NCBI GenBank assembly: GCA_014526335.1
Contig: JACTAT010000201.1
Span: 51,501 to 115,500 of the forward strand
Direction of reading: 5' to 3'
Source of the DNA: Chrysaora quinquecirrha
Lineage: Eukaryota > Cnidaria > Scyphozoa > Semaeostomeae > Pelagiidae
DNA length: 64,000 bases
The notes under the pieces were generated by a model that did no database searches, was not told where the DNA came from, and saw only the letters and a program-made list of their open reading frames with translations. Positions 32,002 through 43,900 of this stretch are shown here, in pieces. Position 1 is the first letter of the stretch. The number at the start of each line of letters is the position of its first letter. The translations under genes were made by a program, and so were the position numbers.

Positions 32002-32336
32002 ATGTAACTTTAAATAATAGACATGTACATACAAAGTGGAAATGTAGCATGATTGCTTGTACGCTATATCGAAAAGAAAAAGATGAGAATGAAAAAGTGT
32101 TTGCTGTTTGTTGTGATTTCATTATAAGTAAAGATGCTGTTCCTCTATTGGGTCTAGTTATTGACGATTCGCAATCGATTCATAGATCAACTATAAATCC
32201 TGCATCGTATAGAGTAGCGAGATCTGATATAAAATCATTTGATATTAAAATCATCAACTGGGAAACGTTGGAAGATGTATCGGATAAATTTGAAGACAAT
32301 TGTCAGATTGTACCAACGATTCAGATTCAGCAATAA
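31998..32336 (+). CDS. Unknown small Polinton protein, 112 residues
   Basis: The start ATG overlaps the previous stop by four bases, an arrangement more like a compact viral genome than a host gene. The product has a beta-rich pattern (IACTLYRKEKDENEKVFAVC) and no recognised motif. It lies between the two penton-like genes and overlaps the possible beginning of the second. Confidence 0.5.
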   Translation: MNVTLNNRHVHTKWKCSMIACTLYRKEKDENEKVFAVCCDFIISKDAVPLLGLVIDDSQSIHRSTINPASYRVARSDIKSFDIKIINWETLEDVSDKFEDNCQIVPTIQIQQ

Positions 32337-32962
32337 AACTTAAAGAACAATTACATTTACATGGAAAATGGGAAGTGGCATTAGTGGAAATGGTCTATGA
32401 ACTGAGCGATAGATTTGTATTTAATCCCGCAGAATTCAAATATGGGAAATATGAACCCTGGAGAATGATGGGATTTTTCCAAGTTGGTACCGACAAGGTT
32501 GGTTTTGAAGATTTGAATGTGAGATTGGTAATATCTGATGAATATACAAAGAAATGGAATCAGGCAGCTGATAAGCACGAGTATTATGTACGTCTTAGTC
32601 ACCTTATTGGTGAAATCTCAGAGGGAGATGTCGTTCACAAATTAACAATGAGAGAAATTGTTATTTCAATTATGAATGAAGACATTCGCACGCAAGAGGG
32701 AAGAGTAAAAGAATATGTAAAAGAATTAGGTTTGCCTTACGAAGGTCTGCCACAGTTTTCAATTGTAGATTCAAAAATCAAGATAACCTTTCCAAAGTAT
32801 GTTAAAAGAGTTGCATTGGGGAAAGATTTGTGTAAATTGTTTGGTTTCGTTGAAGCTACAGAAGAATATAGTAAAAACATGAATAATGTTTATTACAGAG
32901 ATGTGAGATGGACACCATGTCCATTTACTGGAACTTACCATTAACAGATTATGTATTCAACG
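32294..32962 (+). pseudogene. Penton-like protein 2, 5' part
   Basis: An open frame from a stop at 32,291 to 32,944 has no ATG near its start. It reads HLHGKWEVALVEMVYELSD early and VKRVALGKDLCKLFGFVEA late, paralogous to the gene at 31,069. The reading shifts frame near 32,900, and the inserted 12.9-kb block begins at 32,963. The rest of the gene resumes at 45,861. The missing start suggests a frame change or fusion upstream. Confidence 0.65.
32937..32962 (+). repeat. 26-bp flanking direct repeat, left
   Basis: ACCATTAACAGATTATGTAT plus TCAACG also occurs at 45,861-45,886. It is Polinton gene sequence, so it looks like a long target-site duplication around the inserted block. Confidence 0.9.
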
Positions 32963-32963
32963 A

Positions 32964-33186
32964 TATAGCAGGCCGCCAGAAGCCTCATTACCGGCATTTA
33001 GAGTTAGGGACGTTCCACCGTTCACCAACGTTGGAATCGATTTTGCAGGACCATTGTTCCATAAAGCAAAATCAGGCGATATGGAGAAATGCTATATCCT
33101 GCTTTATACATGCTGCACATCTAGAGCAATACATCTAGATTTAGTCACTGATCTTACTGGACCGACATTTCTTAGGAGTTTTAGAC
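32964..33186 (+). repeat. 223-bp terminal direct repeat, left
   Basis: It matches 45,636-45,858 except at two positions (C/T and C/G near 33,101 and 33,108). It encodes the start of the integrase core (VGIDFAGPLFHKAKSGDM in one frame). Confidence 0.93.
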
Positions 33187-34091
33187 GCTTTACCGCTCGA
33201 CTAGGAACGCCATCGCTTATAAATACAGACAATGCAAAAACGTTTAAGTTTTCAGCTAAATTCCTAGATTCTCTTGCAGGTGATCAATCTTTTTTAGCTT
33301 TCTTGCAGGACAGGAGAATCAAATGGAGATTCAACATGGAGAGGGCACCCTGGTGGGGAGGGTACTTTGAAAGGCTTGTTGGCACAGTGAAACGATGCCT
33401 TAGAAAAGTCCTGGGAAATGCACGCCTCACCTTAGATGAGCTTAATACCATCTTACTCGAAATCGAGGGGATTATTAACAGTAGACCCTTGACTTATCTT
33501 TATGATGAAATTGATTTTGAGCCTTTAACACCCTCTCATCTGCTCTTTGGTAGGAAATTACCCATGTTTGCCCAGAATTTAGACTTTGATGTTGATTTAA
33601 TTGATGAAGATACACCATCTCACACAAAGAGATTTTGGTATCTTGTGAAAAAGCTTGATCATTTTAGGTCTCGTTGGAAACGTGAATATTTAGTTGATCT
33701 TAGAGAATTTCATAGAAGTAAGACTACTGGAGACGTGCAGATTGAAAATGGGGATCTTGTGTTGGTGAAGGATGACAGTCCAAAGAAACATCATTGGAGG
33801 ATGGGTGTTGTGCAGCAGTTGATCAAGGGGAAGGATGGTGTGGTCAGAGGAGCAGCGGTGCGTATTTGTACCAAGGGTAAGAGAGACATTTTAAATAGAC
33901 CTCTTCAGAAACTCGTACCTCTTGAATTGAACGATAAGGTTAAAGAGAGTGATAAGGAGAGTACTCGAGAGGAGGCTGAGAGTTCGAAGGAACGTGAGGA
34001 GGAGAACGTGTCAGGTCGGGAGAGAGTGCCCAAGCGCGCCGCAGCTAAGGACGCCCGCTGGAAAACGCGCCTTGTGCTGGACTCATGCTGA
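33054..34091 (+). CDS. BEL/Pao integrase core and C-terminus
   Basis: An intact frame carries the second Asp in LINTDNAKTFK and the Glu in PWWGGYFERLVG, then INSRPLTYLYDE, LTPSHLLFGRKLP and a DUF5641-type tail (KHHWRMGVVQQLIKGKDGVVRGAAV). It ends with a charged C-terminus and a stop at 34,089-34,091, seven bases before the polypurine tract. It belongs to a different BEL lineage from the element at 9,869. The first Asp lies in the 223-bp repeat (32,964-33,053), which is open in this frame. Confidence 0.92.
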   Translation: MFHKAKSGDMEKCYILLYTCCTSRAIHLDLVTDLTGPTFLRSFRRFTARLGTPSLINTDNAKTFKFSAKFLDSLAGDQSFLAFLQDRRIKWRFNMERAPWWGGYFERLVGTVKRCLRKVLGNARLTLDELNTILLEIEGIINSRPLTYLYDEIDFEPLTPSHLLFGRKLPMFAQNLDFDVDLIDEDTPSHTKRFWYLVKKLDHFRSRWKREYLVDLREFHRSKTTGDVQIENGDLVLVKDDSPKKHHWRMGVVQQLIKGKDGVVRGAAVRICTKGKRDILNRPLQKLVPLELNDKVKESDKESTREEAESSKEREEENVSGRERVPKRAAAKDARWKTRLVLDSC

Positions 34092-34096
34092 GTCAG

Positions 34097-34107
34097 CGGG
34101 GGGAGAA
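34097..34107 (+). promoter_or_regulatory. Polypurine tract
   Basis: GCGGGGGGAGAA lies directly before the LTR start TGTTGGG, as expected for LTR retrotransposons. Confidence 0.85.
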
Positions 34108-34566
34108 TGTTGGGTTTCCCAGCATTCCCAGCGCCTACGCAACTAGGAAGCTTATTTTTATTAATCCCTTTTTATTTTTCGCTTAGCTCATTCATTCTTA
34201 TTTACGTCAGAGTCTCTATATGAAAGCGAGACGAGGAAATGTCTTGAGTTACTTAAGAGTTAGTCAGAGCCACAACCTTAACTACGTAGTAATAATTCTT
34301 GATTTCATTGGTCAAAATTACATTTACGTATTTTGAATCTGTAACGTTGATTGGTCGATAAATTTGTATTTCCTTGTAGGATTGTATAATTATAAGGGAC
34401 TCATTTAGTCAGTAAGCTTTTCAATGTGAACTGGATCTCGCAATGTATCGTTAGTTTAAGTTTTAGTTATTACAAGTTACATATAAAATTCAATTGGAGT
34501 CTTTCTTTCGACGTTTCTCTCGGTCACTCGCAATAAAAAAATCAGGGAGAATTGATATTCTCAACA
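34108..34566 (+). repeat. BEL 3' LTR
   Basis: A 459-bp segment bounded by TGTTG...CAACA follows the polypurine tract. It contains AATTATAAGGG (TATA-like) near 34,387 and AATAAA near 34,531. No second LTR is present because the element is 5'-truncated. Confidence 0.8.
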
Positions 34567-35688
34567 GTTATGTTGCGACTATTGCAACAGAAATTTCCAA
34601 CTCTTTTTGCGTTACTGCTTGGAGACAGTAGAATATTGTCGTCTAGAGCGTTTCAGCGTGTCTTGGCAAGAATGCATGAAATAGTGACGAATATTGGGAA
34701 TCTGAACTCTTCTGTTCCAGCAAAGGCAGAAAAAGTTACAGAAAGAGTCCTAAGTCATTGGCCGTCTCTGCCAAAAATAAGAGAGAGGGGAAAATACGCT
34801 GCCGATACCGCATCTCGTAGTCAACCAGCGTTGGGATGTCACAAAAATTACAAAGGGCATCCTTTCCTTTTGCCAGGCGTCTTTACACTATTTTGCAAAC
34901 ATGGTAGGTATTCCTACAAGGTGTACTTCTATTATTTGCGGACTCAGTGTCATATTTTGTGTTAACTTTTTTATGAAATGATTAATTTCGTTATTTCAGA
35001 AATTTGTTATGGTTTTGAAGTGATGGTTTATAATGAATCCCCTAATATCCCATTCGATGTAATCTACACTCGATTTCCAACAGGTATATGGCACTACAAT
35101 ATTACATTTAGATAAAATATTAGCTTAAAATTTCGTAATCTTTAGCTCCATTACAAATTTCGAAAGATGTTACAAACCGAATCAAATCTCAATTTCAGCT
35201 CCGAAGATTTGCATATACGATAATGCCTGCTCATTGCACGAGTACACTCTTCTACGAAGACCCGAATTTTTTAAAGAGACCTGGTTTCTTGTCGATCGCC
35301 TGCACTGGAAAAATCATAATGGTATGTGGTAATCCATAATGTACCCTCGCAAAGCGGGGTAGGGTTGGTTGGATGGCCCCTAGATATTCATTTTAAATTT
35401 ATCGAATAAAGCGGAATACTGCTTTCAATCGTTTTCTACTGACAGGGTTTGTACAACTGATGTGCTTTTACTGCAGGTTGCAGTGACGGATACAACATTT
35501 CAAGTTACGAGCAGCTGTCAACCATAAACAGTCAGATCAACGAGCAAGCAAACTCAAGGCTGAAAAAAATAAAACCAATGCTATCATATATGACCCATCG
35601 CAACTTCATGAATCATGCCGCATTCTATTTATATCGAAGGAACAAAATTATGGCAAAAAAGAACGAACAAGCTCACGGAAAATCTTAA
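34567..35688 (+). CDS. KDZ/CxC5-like transposon-derived gene, 3' exons
   Basis: Four exons (up to 34,903; 35,000-35,083; 35,199-35,321; 35,477-35,688) join in frame through GT-AG introns. The product ends with a strongly conserved block: KICIYDNACSLHEYTL, WFLVDRLHWKNHNGC, then GYNISSYEQL and NSQINEQANSRLKKIKPMLS. This block is typical of KDZ-superfamily (Kyakuja-Dileera-Zisupton) transposase relatives and of the CxC5/HMGXB3-type proteins of animals. The 5' part is cut off by the BEL LTR. Whether it is an active transposase fragment or an exapted gene cannot be told. Confidence 0.7.
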
Positions 35689-35823
35689 GTCTCACCAAAA
35701 TATAATTTTTCAGCTATCTGATTATCTAGTTATGGTTATCACAGAAGTTGGACAGATTTTAGATATTCCCAATAAACATTCATTTGATTTCAGCGAATTC
35801 ATATACTATTAACTATACAAGCG

Positions 35824-37412
35824 TTCAACATTGAGGAAATTCGTGCTACGACGCTATAACAGTTGTACACAATAAGACCAAGGTATATATGAAGACTGCA
35901 TCGATTTTAGCGTGTTTCTATGCTTATACTAATGGGAGCGTTGAACGTTTACGAATTTCGTACTTCAACGCTGTAACAGTTGTACACAATAAGACCAAGG
36001 TATATATGAAGACTGCATTGATTTTAGCGTGTTTCTATGCTTATACTAATGGGAGCGTTGAACGTTTACGAATTTCGTACTTCAACGCTATAACAGTTGT
36101 ACACAATAAGACCAAGGTATATATGAAGACTGCATCGATTTTAGCGTGTTTCTATGCTTATACTAATGGGAGCGTTGAACGTTTGCAAATTTCGTACTTC
36201 AACGCTGTAACAGTTGTACACAATAAGACCAAGGTATATATGAAGACTGCATTGATTTTAGCGTGTTTCTATGCTTATACTAATGGGAGCGTTGAATGTT
36301 TACGAATTTCGTACTTCAACGCTGTAACTGTTGTACGCAATAAGACCAAGGTATATATGAGAACTGCATGGGTTTTAGCGTGTTTCTATGCTCTTACTAA
36401 TAGGAGCGTTGAACGTTTACGAATTTCGTACTTCAACGCTAAAACTGTTGTACGCAATAAGACCAAGGTATATATGAAAACTGCATTGATTTTAGCGTGT
36501 TTCTATGCTTATACTAATGGGAGCGTTGAACGTTTACGAATTTCGTACTTCAACGCTGTAACTGTTGTACGCAATAAGACCAAGGTATATATGAGAACTG
36601 CATGGGTTTTAGCGTGTTTCTATGCTTTTACTAATAGGAGCGTTGAACGTTTACGAATTTCGTACTTCAACGCTAAAACTGTTGTACGCAATAAGACCAA
36701 GGTATATATGAAAACTGCATGGATTTTAGCGTGTTTCTATGCTTTTACTAATGGGAGCGTTGAACGTTTACGAATTTCGTACTTCAACGCTGTAACTGTT
36801 GTACGCAATAAGACCAAGGTATATATGAAGACTGCATTGATTTTAGCGTGTTTCTATGCTTTTACTAATAGGAGCGTTGAACGTTTACGAATTTCGTACT
36901 TCAACGCTAAAACTGTTGTACGCAATAAGACCAAGGTATATATGAAAACTGCATGGATTTTAGCGTGTTTCTATGCTTTTGCTAATGGGAGCGTTGAACG
37001 TTTACGAATTTCGTACTTCAACGCTAAAACTGTTGTACGCAATAAGACCAAGGTATATATGAAAACTGCATTGATTTTAGCGTGTTTCTATGCTTATACT
37101 AATGGGAGCGTTGAACGTTTACGAATTTCGTACTTCAACGCTGTAACTGTTGTACGCAATAAGACCAAGGTATATATGAGAACTGCATGGGTTTTAGCGT
37201 GTTTCTATGCTTTTACTAATAGGAGCGTTGAACGTTTACGAATTTCGTACTTCAACGCTAAAACTGTTGTACGCAATAAGACCAAGGTATATATGAAAAC
37301 TGCGTGGATTTTAGCGTGTTTCTATGCTTTTACTAATGGGAGCGTTGAACGTTTACGAATTTCGTACTTCAATGTTATAACTGATTCACACAACTTTAGT
37401 AAGAATGGTGTA
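35824..37412 (+). repeat. 117-bp minisatellite, 13 units, open in frame
   Basis: Thirteen units of 117 bp run from 35,889, preceded by a degenerate partial unit. The unit length (39 codons) leaves one 508-codon frame open (35,889-37,415), each unit starting MKTA or MRTA and containing LACFYA and LRISYFN. Unit differences often change amino acids (Ser/Leu/Trp, His/Arg, Val/Lys), so I see no sign of protein-level selection. Two unit subtypes (TNGS and TNRS) alternate, a higher-order pattern. Each unit holds AGCGTTGAA and TTCAACGCT, which can pair as a stem around ACGAATTTCGT, itself palindromic. Confidence 0.92.
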
Positions 37413-37415
37413 TAA

Positions 37416-37792
37416 TTATTTACATTTCTAGAACTTTTAGCAGCTTCGGTAAGATTGAAGCGCTCCACGTTTCGAAATCAACATTTGGTTTATTGGAGTT
37501 CGTAAATTTTCCGCAGAAGGTCAAGTCTTAAATAGGTAGCGTCGAACTTTTCAAAATGAATTCTGACCACTCCCTCTTTGATAGTATATTCCTGAAAAAT
37601 GAACGTTCAGATAATTTTAATTGCATGTAGTTATACTGCATACGTAGCTATAGCGTTTTATGTTGTATTAATGTATCGGTCGTATCACTTGGCTATGTAA
37701 TCGGAATCCTAATCAGCATAGTATGAAGTTCACGTCAAACGGTCTATCAAATCTATAGTTTCTTTCTCTTTTAGTTTTCTTGAAAACGCATT
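37416..37792. other. Spacer between convergent genes
   Basis: No gene or clear repeat is seen between the minisatellite and the end of the minus-strand protease gene. Confidence 0.4.
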
Positions 37793-37929
37793 TCAAATTC
37801 GAATCCACAAAGAATTTTCTCGCAAATTTAAGAAATTTATGACGGCCCAATTTGTTACCTTTTTCAGTAAGAACTCAATGTTGCCAAGCATGTAAATACC
37901 ACAGTCGATGGAATTAGATTGTTGAGCAC
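37793..37929 (-). CDS. Ulp1/C48 catalytic Cys exon
   Basis: After the acceptor CTTGCAG the exon reads CAQQSNSIDCGIYMLGNIEF, the Q...S.DCG motif with the nucleophile Cys of Ulp1/SENP-type proteases. A possible donor (GTAACA) after LLKK at about 37,859 would shorten it. Confidence 0.7.
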
Positions 37930-40900
37930 ACTGCAAGAGTTGATAAGAATAGAAGAAAACATCTAAAAACTGCAGGCTAACACACAAAAGACCTTATAAA
38001 GAATAAAGATATCAGTTTTGTGTCAGATCTATGCAAATCAGCCCTTATTACATAAATTTTAATAGATGAAGCTTTTTGGAAAATGAAATAGCTTACTTCA
38101 GTCTGCAAATAAGCAAGATTAGGAACTTTTTTCTCTTCAATGCAGCTGACTGCCTGCAGGTACGTCTTGGCAATTTCCGTTATCATTTCTGGCTCACAGC
38201 TTTGTGAAGAGACCATGGAATCCATGACGGTGATCCTTAATAAACAACATAGTGGAATCTCGAATCTTAATTCATGCAGCAGATGATATAAATTCAATTC
38301 GTATATGGCCCATCACGTAAACATCAGGCTTTTAGATACGTAGATTCATAAGTAAAAATCTAGTCTGGGCAATCGGAGCGGAAGAAAGATTGAATTATAA
38401 ATTCATGTGAGTAAGCTTTACTGCATTAGTGTAGCAACAAACCCTGAACAGAAATAATTTCATACTTACCAATTGTCTTCCAGAGATATAGCCAAAAGGA
38501 CCCAATGCCAGTTGTGTCTGTTGTGGCAAAAAGCGCACAGTAAGTATTACAGAAAACGTACCTACTAGCAAATACTGACACCAATAAACGAATTTACTAT
38601 CTTGTGATCTAATAATCAAGATTTCTTACAAGAGTTTCACTGGCAGCAATATCATCCCTCTGTTTAGCAGCAGGTCTCGTGGCAGCAACCTTCGATGTCG
38701 AGTTTGCATCTCTTCAGGATCCCTAGCACTGCGAAGCATTTCTCATAGGTGATGGGACGCAATGAATATCCTCTCATTTAGAGTAGGAAATTGAATGTGC
38801 TGCATGAATCTAGAAAATCAATGTAACAGCTATAGGTACAATTAACTATACTATATAACACTGCATCGTTTCTATCGCACCACAGCTTTTCTCCGTCACC
38901 ATAAGCTCTATTGACCATGCTGAAGATTTAAACAGAAACAAAACTTAACCGATAACACTTAGATTAAGGAATAATTGTTACCTTATAAAGAAATCAACTG
39001 TGGCAGACGATATGCCATTACGGAGATGCTGGTTGATATCAAACAAGTTAATTACAGCGGGGTTGAACATATCAGGTCTCTTTTCTGGATGAGGCTCTGG
39101 ATATTGAAGAACTCTACGGCATGAATACTTGAAGTTAGAATTGTATTTCAAAAGTATATTTGAACAATAACGCAAAATGTATTCCATTCCCGTTAATGAT
39201 CGATGGTCTTCCCTTTAATCATACAGTAAACAAACTCTTGATTTTACACTTGCAACTCAAGATTTCCAACAAAACTGAACAACGTTGCCGGTTTCGCCCA
39301 ATGTCAGGGCTCATCAGTGCAGCCAGACAAAGGCAGCTCCCCATTTCAATGAAAGCTGAAGTCAGCCTGCTTGTGTATATTCTCTTTCACATGAAAGTGG
39401 AATAAGTAAGAAAGTATCCACAAGCAAACCCATTCTTTTTGTCAAAATGATGCAGTATAAAGATGATTTCAGCAAGAAGATTTACAGTGACTTAAATTTT
39501 TTTTGAAGGTCGATTTATCTTCAAAGCATAAAGTGAAAATGACAATCATTTCCATTGAGTCAGCTGCAGACCGGTTTCTTTGATAAAAAAATGCAAAACT
39601 TCAATGCCTTAGAGTGAAAAAGTAGTACAATGATGACACTATGCTCTTAATTATATGGAAAATCGTCTTAAACGCATTCGAAAGGCGAAATATATGCTAA
39701 AATAGTCGAAAGGATACTCATCACACATGTATACTTACGGTGTCTTGCAGATATCGACCGGCACTGGAACGCAACATTGGAAGAGATTCAAATTCTTTTT
39801 GAAATTCCTTGGGTTGATTCCAACACATACACCGTGATACCTCAACTTGCACTTGCTGCACTGGATCCAATCTGCATACTCCACATCTCCATTAAAAATA
39901 CAGCCGAGTTTTGCGATTTGTGCACAAAAGGGAGCCCGATTGCTTTCAGCAAGTCTCTTGCCTTCAAAAATGTAGCCACTTTTGTGAATGCCACTTTTCC
40001 TCTCTCTGTGGCCTAAAAGGTATATAGCTTTCAATCAAGGGACAAGTTTACGTGCTTTAATCATTGTACAAAGCATTGATGTCAAAGAGCAATTTTGCAA
40101 ATTTTTTAAACAGAAAAACAGAATCACAAATTTGTTCGTCTTCTTACTTCCTTTCCAGAACAATGGAACATAGTGGTTTAAAGGTCCAAATGCACCCGTC
40201 TTCACAAGCATCACATGCACGATGCGCTCAATATCTAATTTTTGGCAAGAACACATGGAGGCTAATCCTTTGAAAAGGTCTACATCTTCTTGACAGTGCA
40301 ATCCAATGTTAACACCAGTTACTCCAGCGACTAAACGAATCTGAAGGGCTCCTGTTAATTGAAAATTTAGTGACCAGAGGTAAGAAATTAAAAAATGAAA
40401 ACAGAATCCAATGTTTCACTGGTCCTAAATATGCACATGAAAATGAAAATGAGTGTATATTTCTGCTTCTTTCACGTGCTTCCACTAGTTTCTGTCCATG
40501 AGGGTTGCTGAACCTTTTACCTGTCACTGAACAACAAAGCTTGTGCTATGTAAGGATGCTGAGGGAAATTGATATACCAAGCAACAAATACAGGTATTAA
40601 CATATAACAGTAAAAAATCTATAAAACCTGCGTAAGCCTTGATTTGGGTCATGCCGATAATTTCTTTCCTGAGAGCGTCCCTCAGTCTGTTCTCCGTCGA
40701 TCTGCCTTGGAGATTCTGAAACGTCTCTCTCGAAGTAACCGTGAAGAGAAAATCCTCCAGCTCTCGTTCGGTTTCATTCTCAAACAAATGTTTGTACTAT
40801 AAAGAGTAAAGCAACGCAGATGAGTATAACATAACTAACATGAATAAGCGCACTAATGACATCAATGCTCACACAGCGATACAAAATGTCATCAAAGATT

Positions 40901-43900
40901 GCAATGGCACAATTTGTTTCTATTTCTTTCGCGTCTTCTCTTCATCATCAACGCGATCTTTATCAGACCGATATTAAATTGGGACAGGCACTCCAAAGAA
41001 AAATAAGTTTTATTTAAAAGTTTAGCTGGTTGATGAATACACGAGTATACCTTAACAATGTACCGTATGCAACAACCCAAGTGTGCATTTCTTCCTATTC
41101 TATTGTCAAATATTGCTTATTCCACAGTGAAGCATATGAATCTATTTTGCATTTGTCACTTCTACCCAGGGCAATGAAAGGTTATCAGAGGTAAATCGAG
41201 CTCCTTTCAGATGATTCCAGTTAACAGCTCTATTTGGATAATTGGTTGAAATGTCGCTTTCAACTACATTAGAATTATGTAGAAGGGTCGAAAAGTTTCG
41301 AGGGTATTTACCTCCCTAATATAGCATTCGTTGTGATCCACACCGTATAAGACTGCCCCTAATCTTAGTATGGGCGAAACTGTTTCAGTTCCAAAGAGCA
41401 GTATCGAGGCTGAATTGAAGAGACAGTCACCATCGGCAGTAGACCTAACAGGAATCATATCCTTTGGCAGACTTTTCAGTCGCATACACCTGTGATAAAT
41501 AGAGAAAATAATTTAAAAGGTAACAGGTAACGAGCAAAGGCAAGGTTGTTTCAACGAAACAATTGATTCCCGCTATAAATATGCAGGAAAACGAAGAAAT
41601 ACCCTTGATGTCGCCAATTTGTTGAATGGACAGAATTTTCCGAGGACTTACTGTTGAAGAGAGGCCGTACATACACGCCCTTTTACAACAAAGGTCTCTG
41701 TTATGTTGTGGTTTCAGGTGTATATGGCAAGCAATTTTGTCAAGCGTTGAGTTGTTCGGGATTACAGTATAATAACATCAATATCTGCGTTTCATACCGT
41801 TGATCCAATACTCGTACTTCTTCCGGCAGTTTGCTGAAGGAGTAAAAGTGGTATCCTTGGAGGAACGTCATAACGTCATTTCTAAACTGAAGGTCAAGCT
41901 TCGAAATGTTAACTAGAAGCTCTCTCCATGAGCGCGCTTAAGTCGGCTGGATAAGAGCTACCACTGATTTCGCAACCTGGAATAAAAAAAACGCATTGTT
42001 GATTTGCTGAAAGAGAGTACATTAAACAAGATACAACTACATATTATGGCATAGTGGATGTAGGATCAATTCATTTACCAGACTGTTCACGACAGCTTCT
42101 TGCTGATTTTCAATTGTGCCTGACTTTGCAGACGAGCAGGCAGGTTCATCTCTTTGAATCTTAAAAAGAGAATATGATAGCATTATTACCAAATGCACTG
42201 GAAAACAAATAATCCACGTAGAATTCTCTTTACAGAAGACAGTAGAAGTAGACAAATAGAAAACAAGGTTTGCAACTAGTCAACGAGAGCGCAGATTGCA
42301 TTTCAAAAATTACTAAACATAAAATTCTTTCCCTGAAGCTTTCTTTAGCTTTGTAGTCTTGCTGAAATCAAAGAAATTTAATTTGAAGTTAGCTAAAATG
42401 CACGTAACTGCATCATTTACACATCCAAGTAGCGTCCCAGGGGTCTGGGTATCATCTGTGCCATCATAAATCCAGTAATTGCAAGAAAATTGCAATTTAC
42501 AAGATTGTTTCAATGCATAAGACCTATAAAGGGATAGAACTGTGTACATATAACTGACTAGATGTTACTAACCATGACTGGCGAATGATGTCCTATGCAG
42601 TCTTCCTCTTTTATTTGTTGATCAAAATTATCCTTGAAAAAGTAAAAAGCAATTAGGAGTAATACCCCAAGAGGCAAAGTTGGCACAAGACAGTGTGTTC
42701 AGGTTTATGAAGGGCGCTAAAACTTCATCAGCATACCGAAGCTTCTTCATCCATCCCACTAAGTTCTGGAAAGTATTCTTCATTTGATGCAGTTTTATTT
42801 ACATTGTCGTCCTTGGAAAGAAAATATTCTGTCAGACAGTTTATAACAACAACTCGATGTGCATTAAAAAGATCAAAAAAACAGAATCTGTTCAGTTTAC
42901 CTTTATTCGCAGAAACCTGCATGATTTTATTCAAATCATAATAATCATGATAATATAATGATCATCAAGATAGAAACAATAACCATAATAATGAAAAAAA
43001 TGTAACAATAGCCTCTAACTATCTTTATATTCCCAATAATCAAAATAATAACCATAATGAATCACACTGATATCATAATAATCACAATATGGTTATAATA
43101 ATCATAATCAGGAGTGCCCTCAAAAGAGCTTTGGATTTGAAAAAAGCTACTGAAAAGAAATTTGAAATAGAATGGCTAGAACCATATAATTGACCAGATG
43201 TAACTAACCAGGGAAGTTGAATTATATTTTTTACAAACTCTTCTTTCTTTCCTTATTGATCAAAATCTAAACACTCAAAGATAAACACTCAAAATTACAT
43301 TACAGTTGGCACCAGTTGTTTTTAGTTTAAGTAAGACTCAAAAATCTTATCACCAGACATCCTGTAATTCCTTCATCCATCCTGCTAAGTTCTGGGAGGT
43401 CCTCCAGACTCACTTCACTACCATAGTCAATCTGGAAAAAATATTCAATCATATGCCATTCATGTCAATTTGTGTAAAATAGCAAGGAACATAAAACAAA
43501 AATTAGATCTGTTTTCAGTTTACCTTTTCATCACAAACTGGATGATCCAGAATGTCTTTTTCCTCAACATCCATTTGTTGACTTCCTTCTTCTCTGTCAT
43601 ACATATAAGTATACATAGATAATTATATTTGATAGATAATTTATTTGATCCTCTGCAACAACATTACTATGCAACTATTATCGTTATGTTATAATTTATA
43701 GCAAACAGAAAACAAATTACCTGGTTTCCTTAGACTGCTCACATACCCACTGCTTTAAAGCCACACCAACCCTTCTTTTCTCCAGTTCACTTAACTCTTC
43801 TCTTTCTATCATGCAAGTTAAAACTTGAAGAAGTGAAACCTGAGAGAGTCCTTGCAGTTAAATTATATGATACAGAAATCACAGTTTCAATTTTCATTGA

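Noticed and set aside
31998..32336. Prokaryotic operon suggested by ATGA overlap
   Set aside because: The surrounding genes are Polinton genes in an animal genome; compact overlaps are usual in such viral-type elements.
35889..37415. A 508-residue repetitive protein
   Set aside because: Openness follows from a unit length divisible by three, and unit differences are mostly amino-acid changing, so protein coding is not supported.
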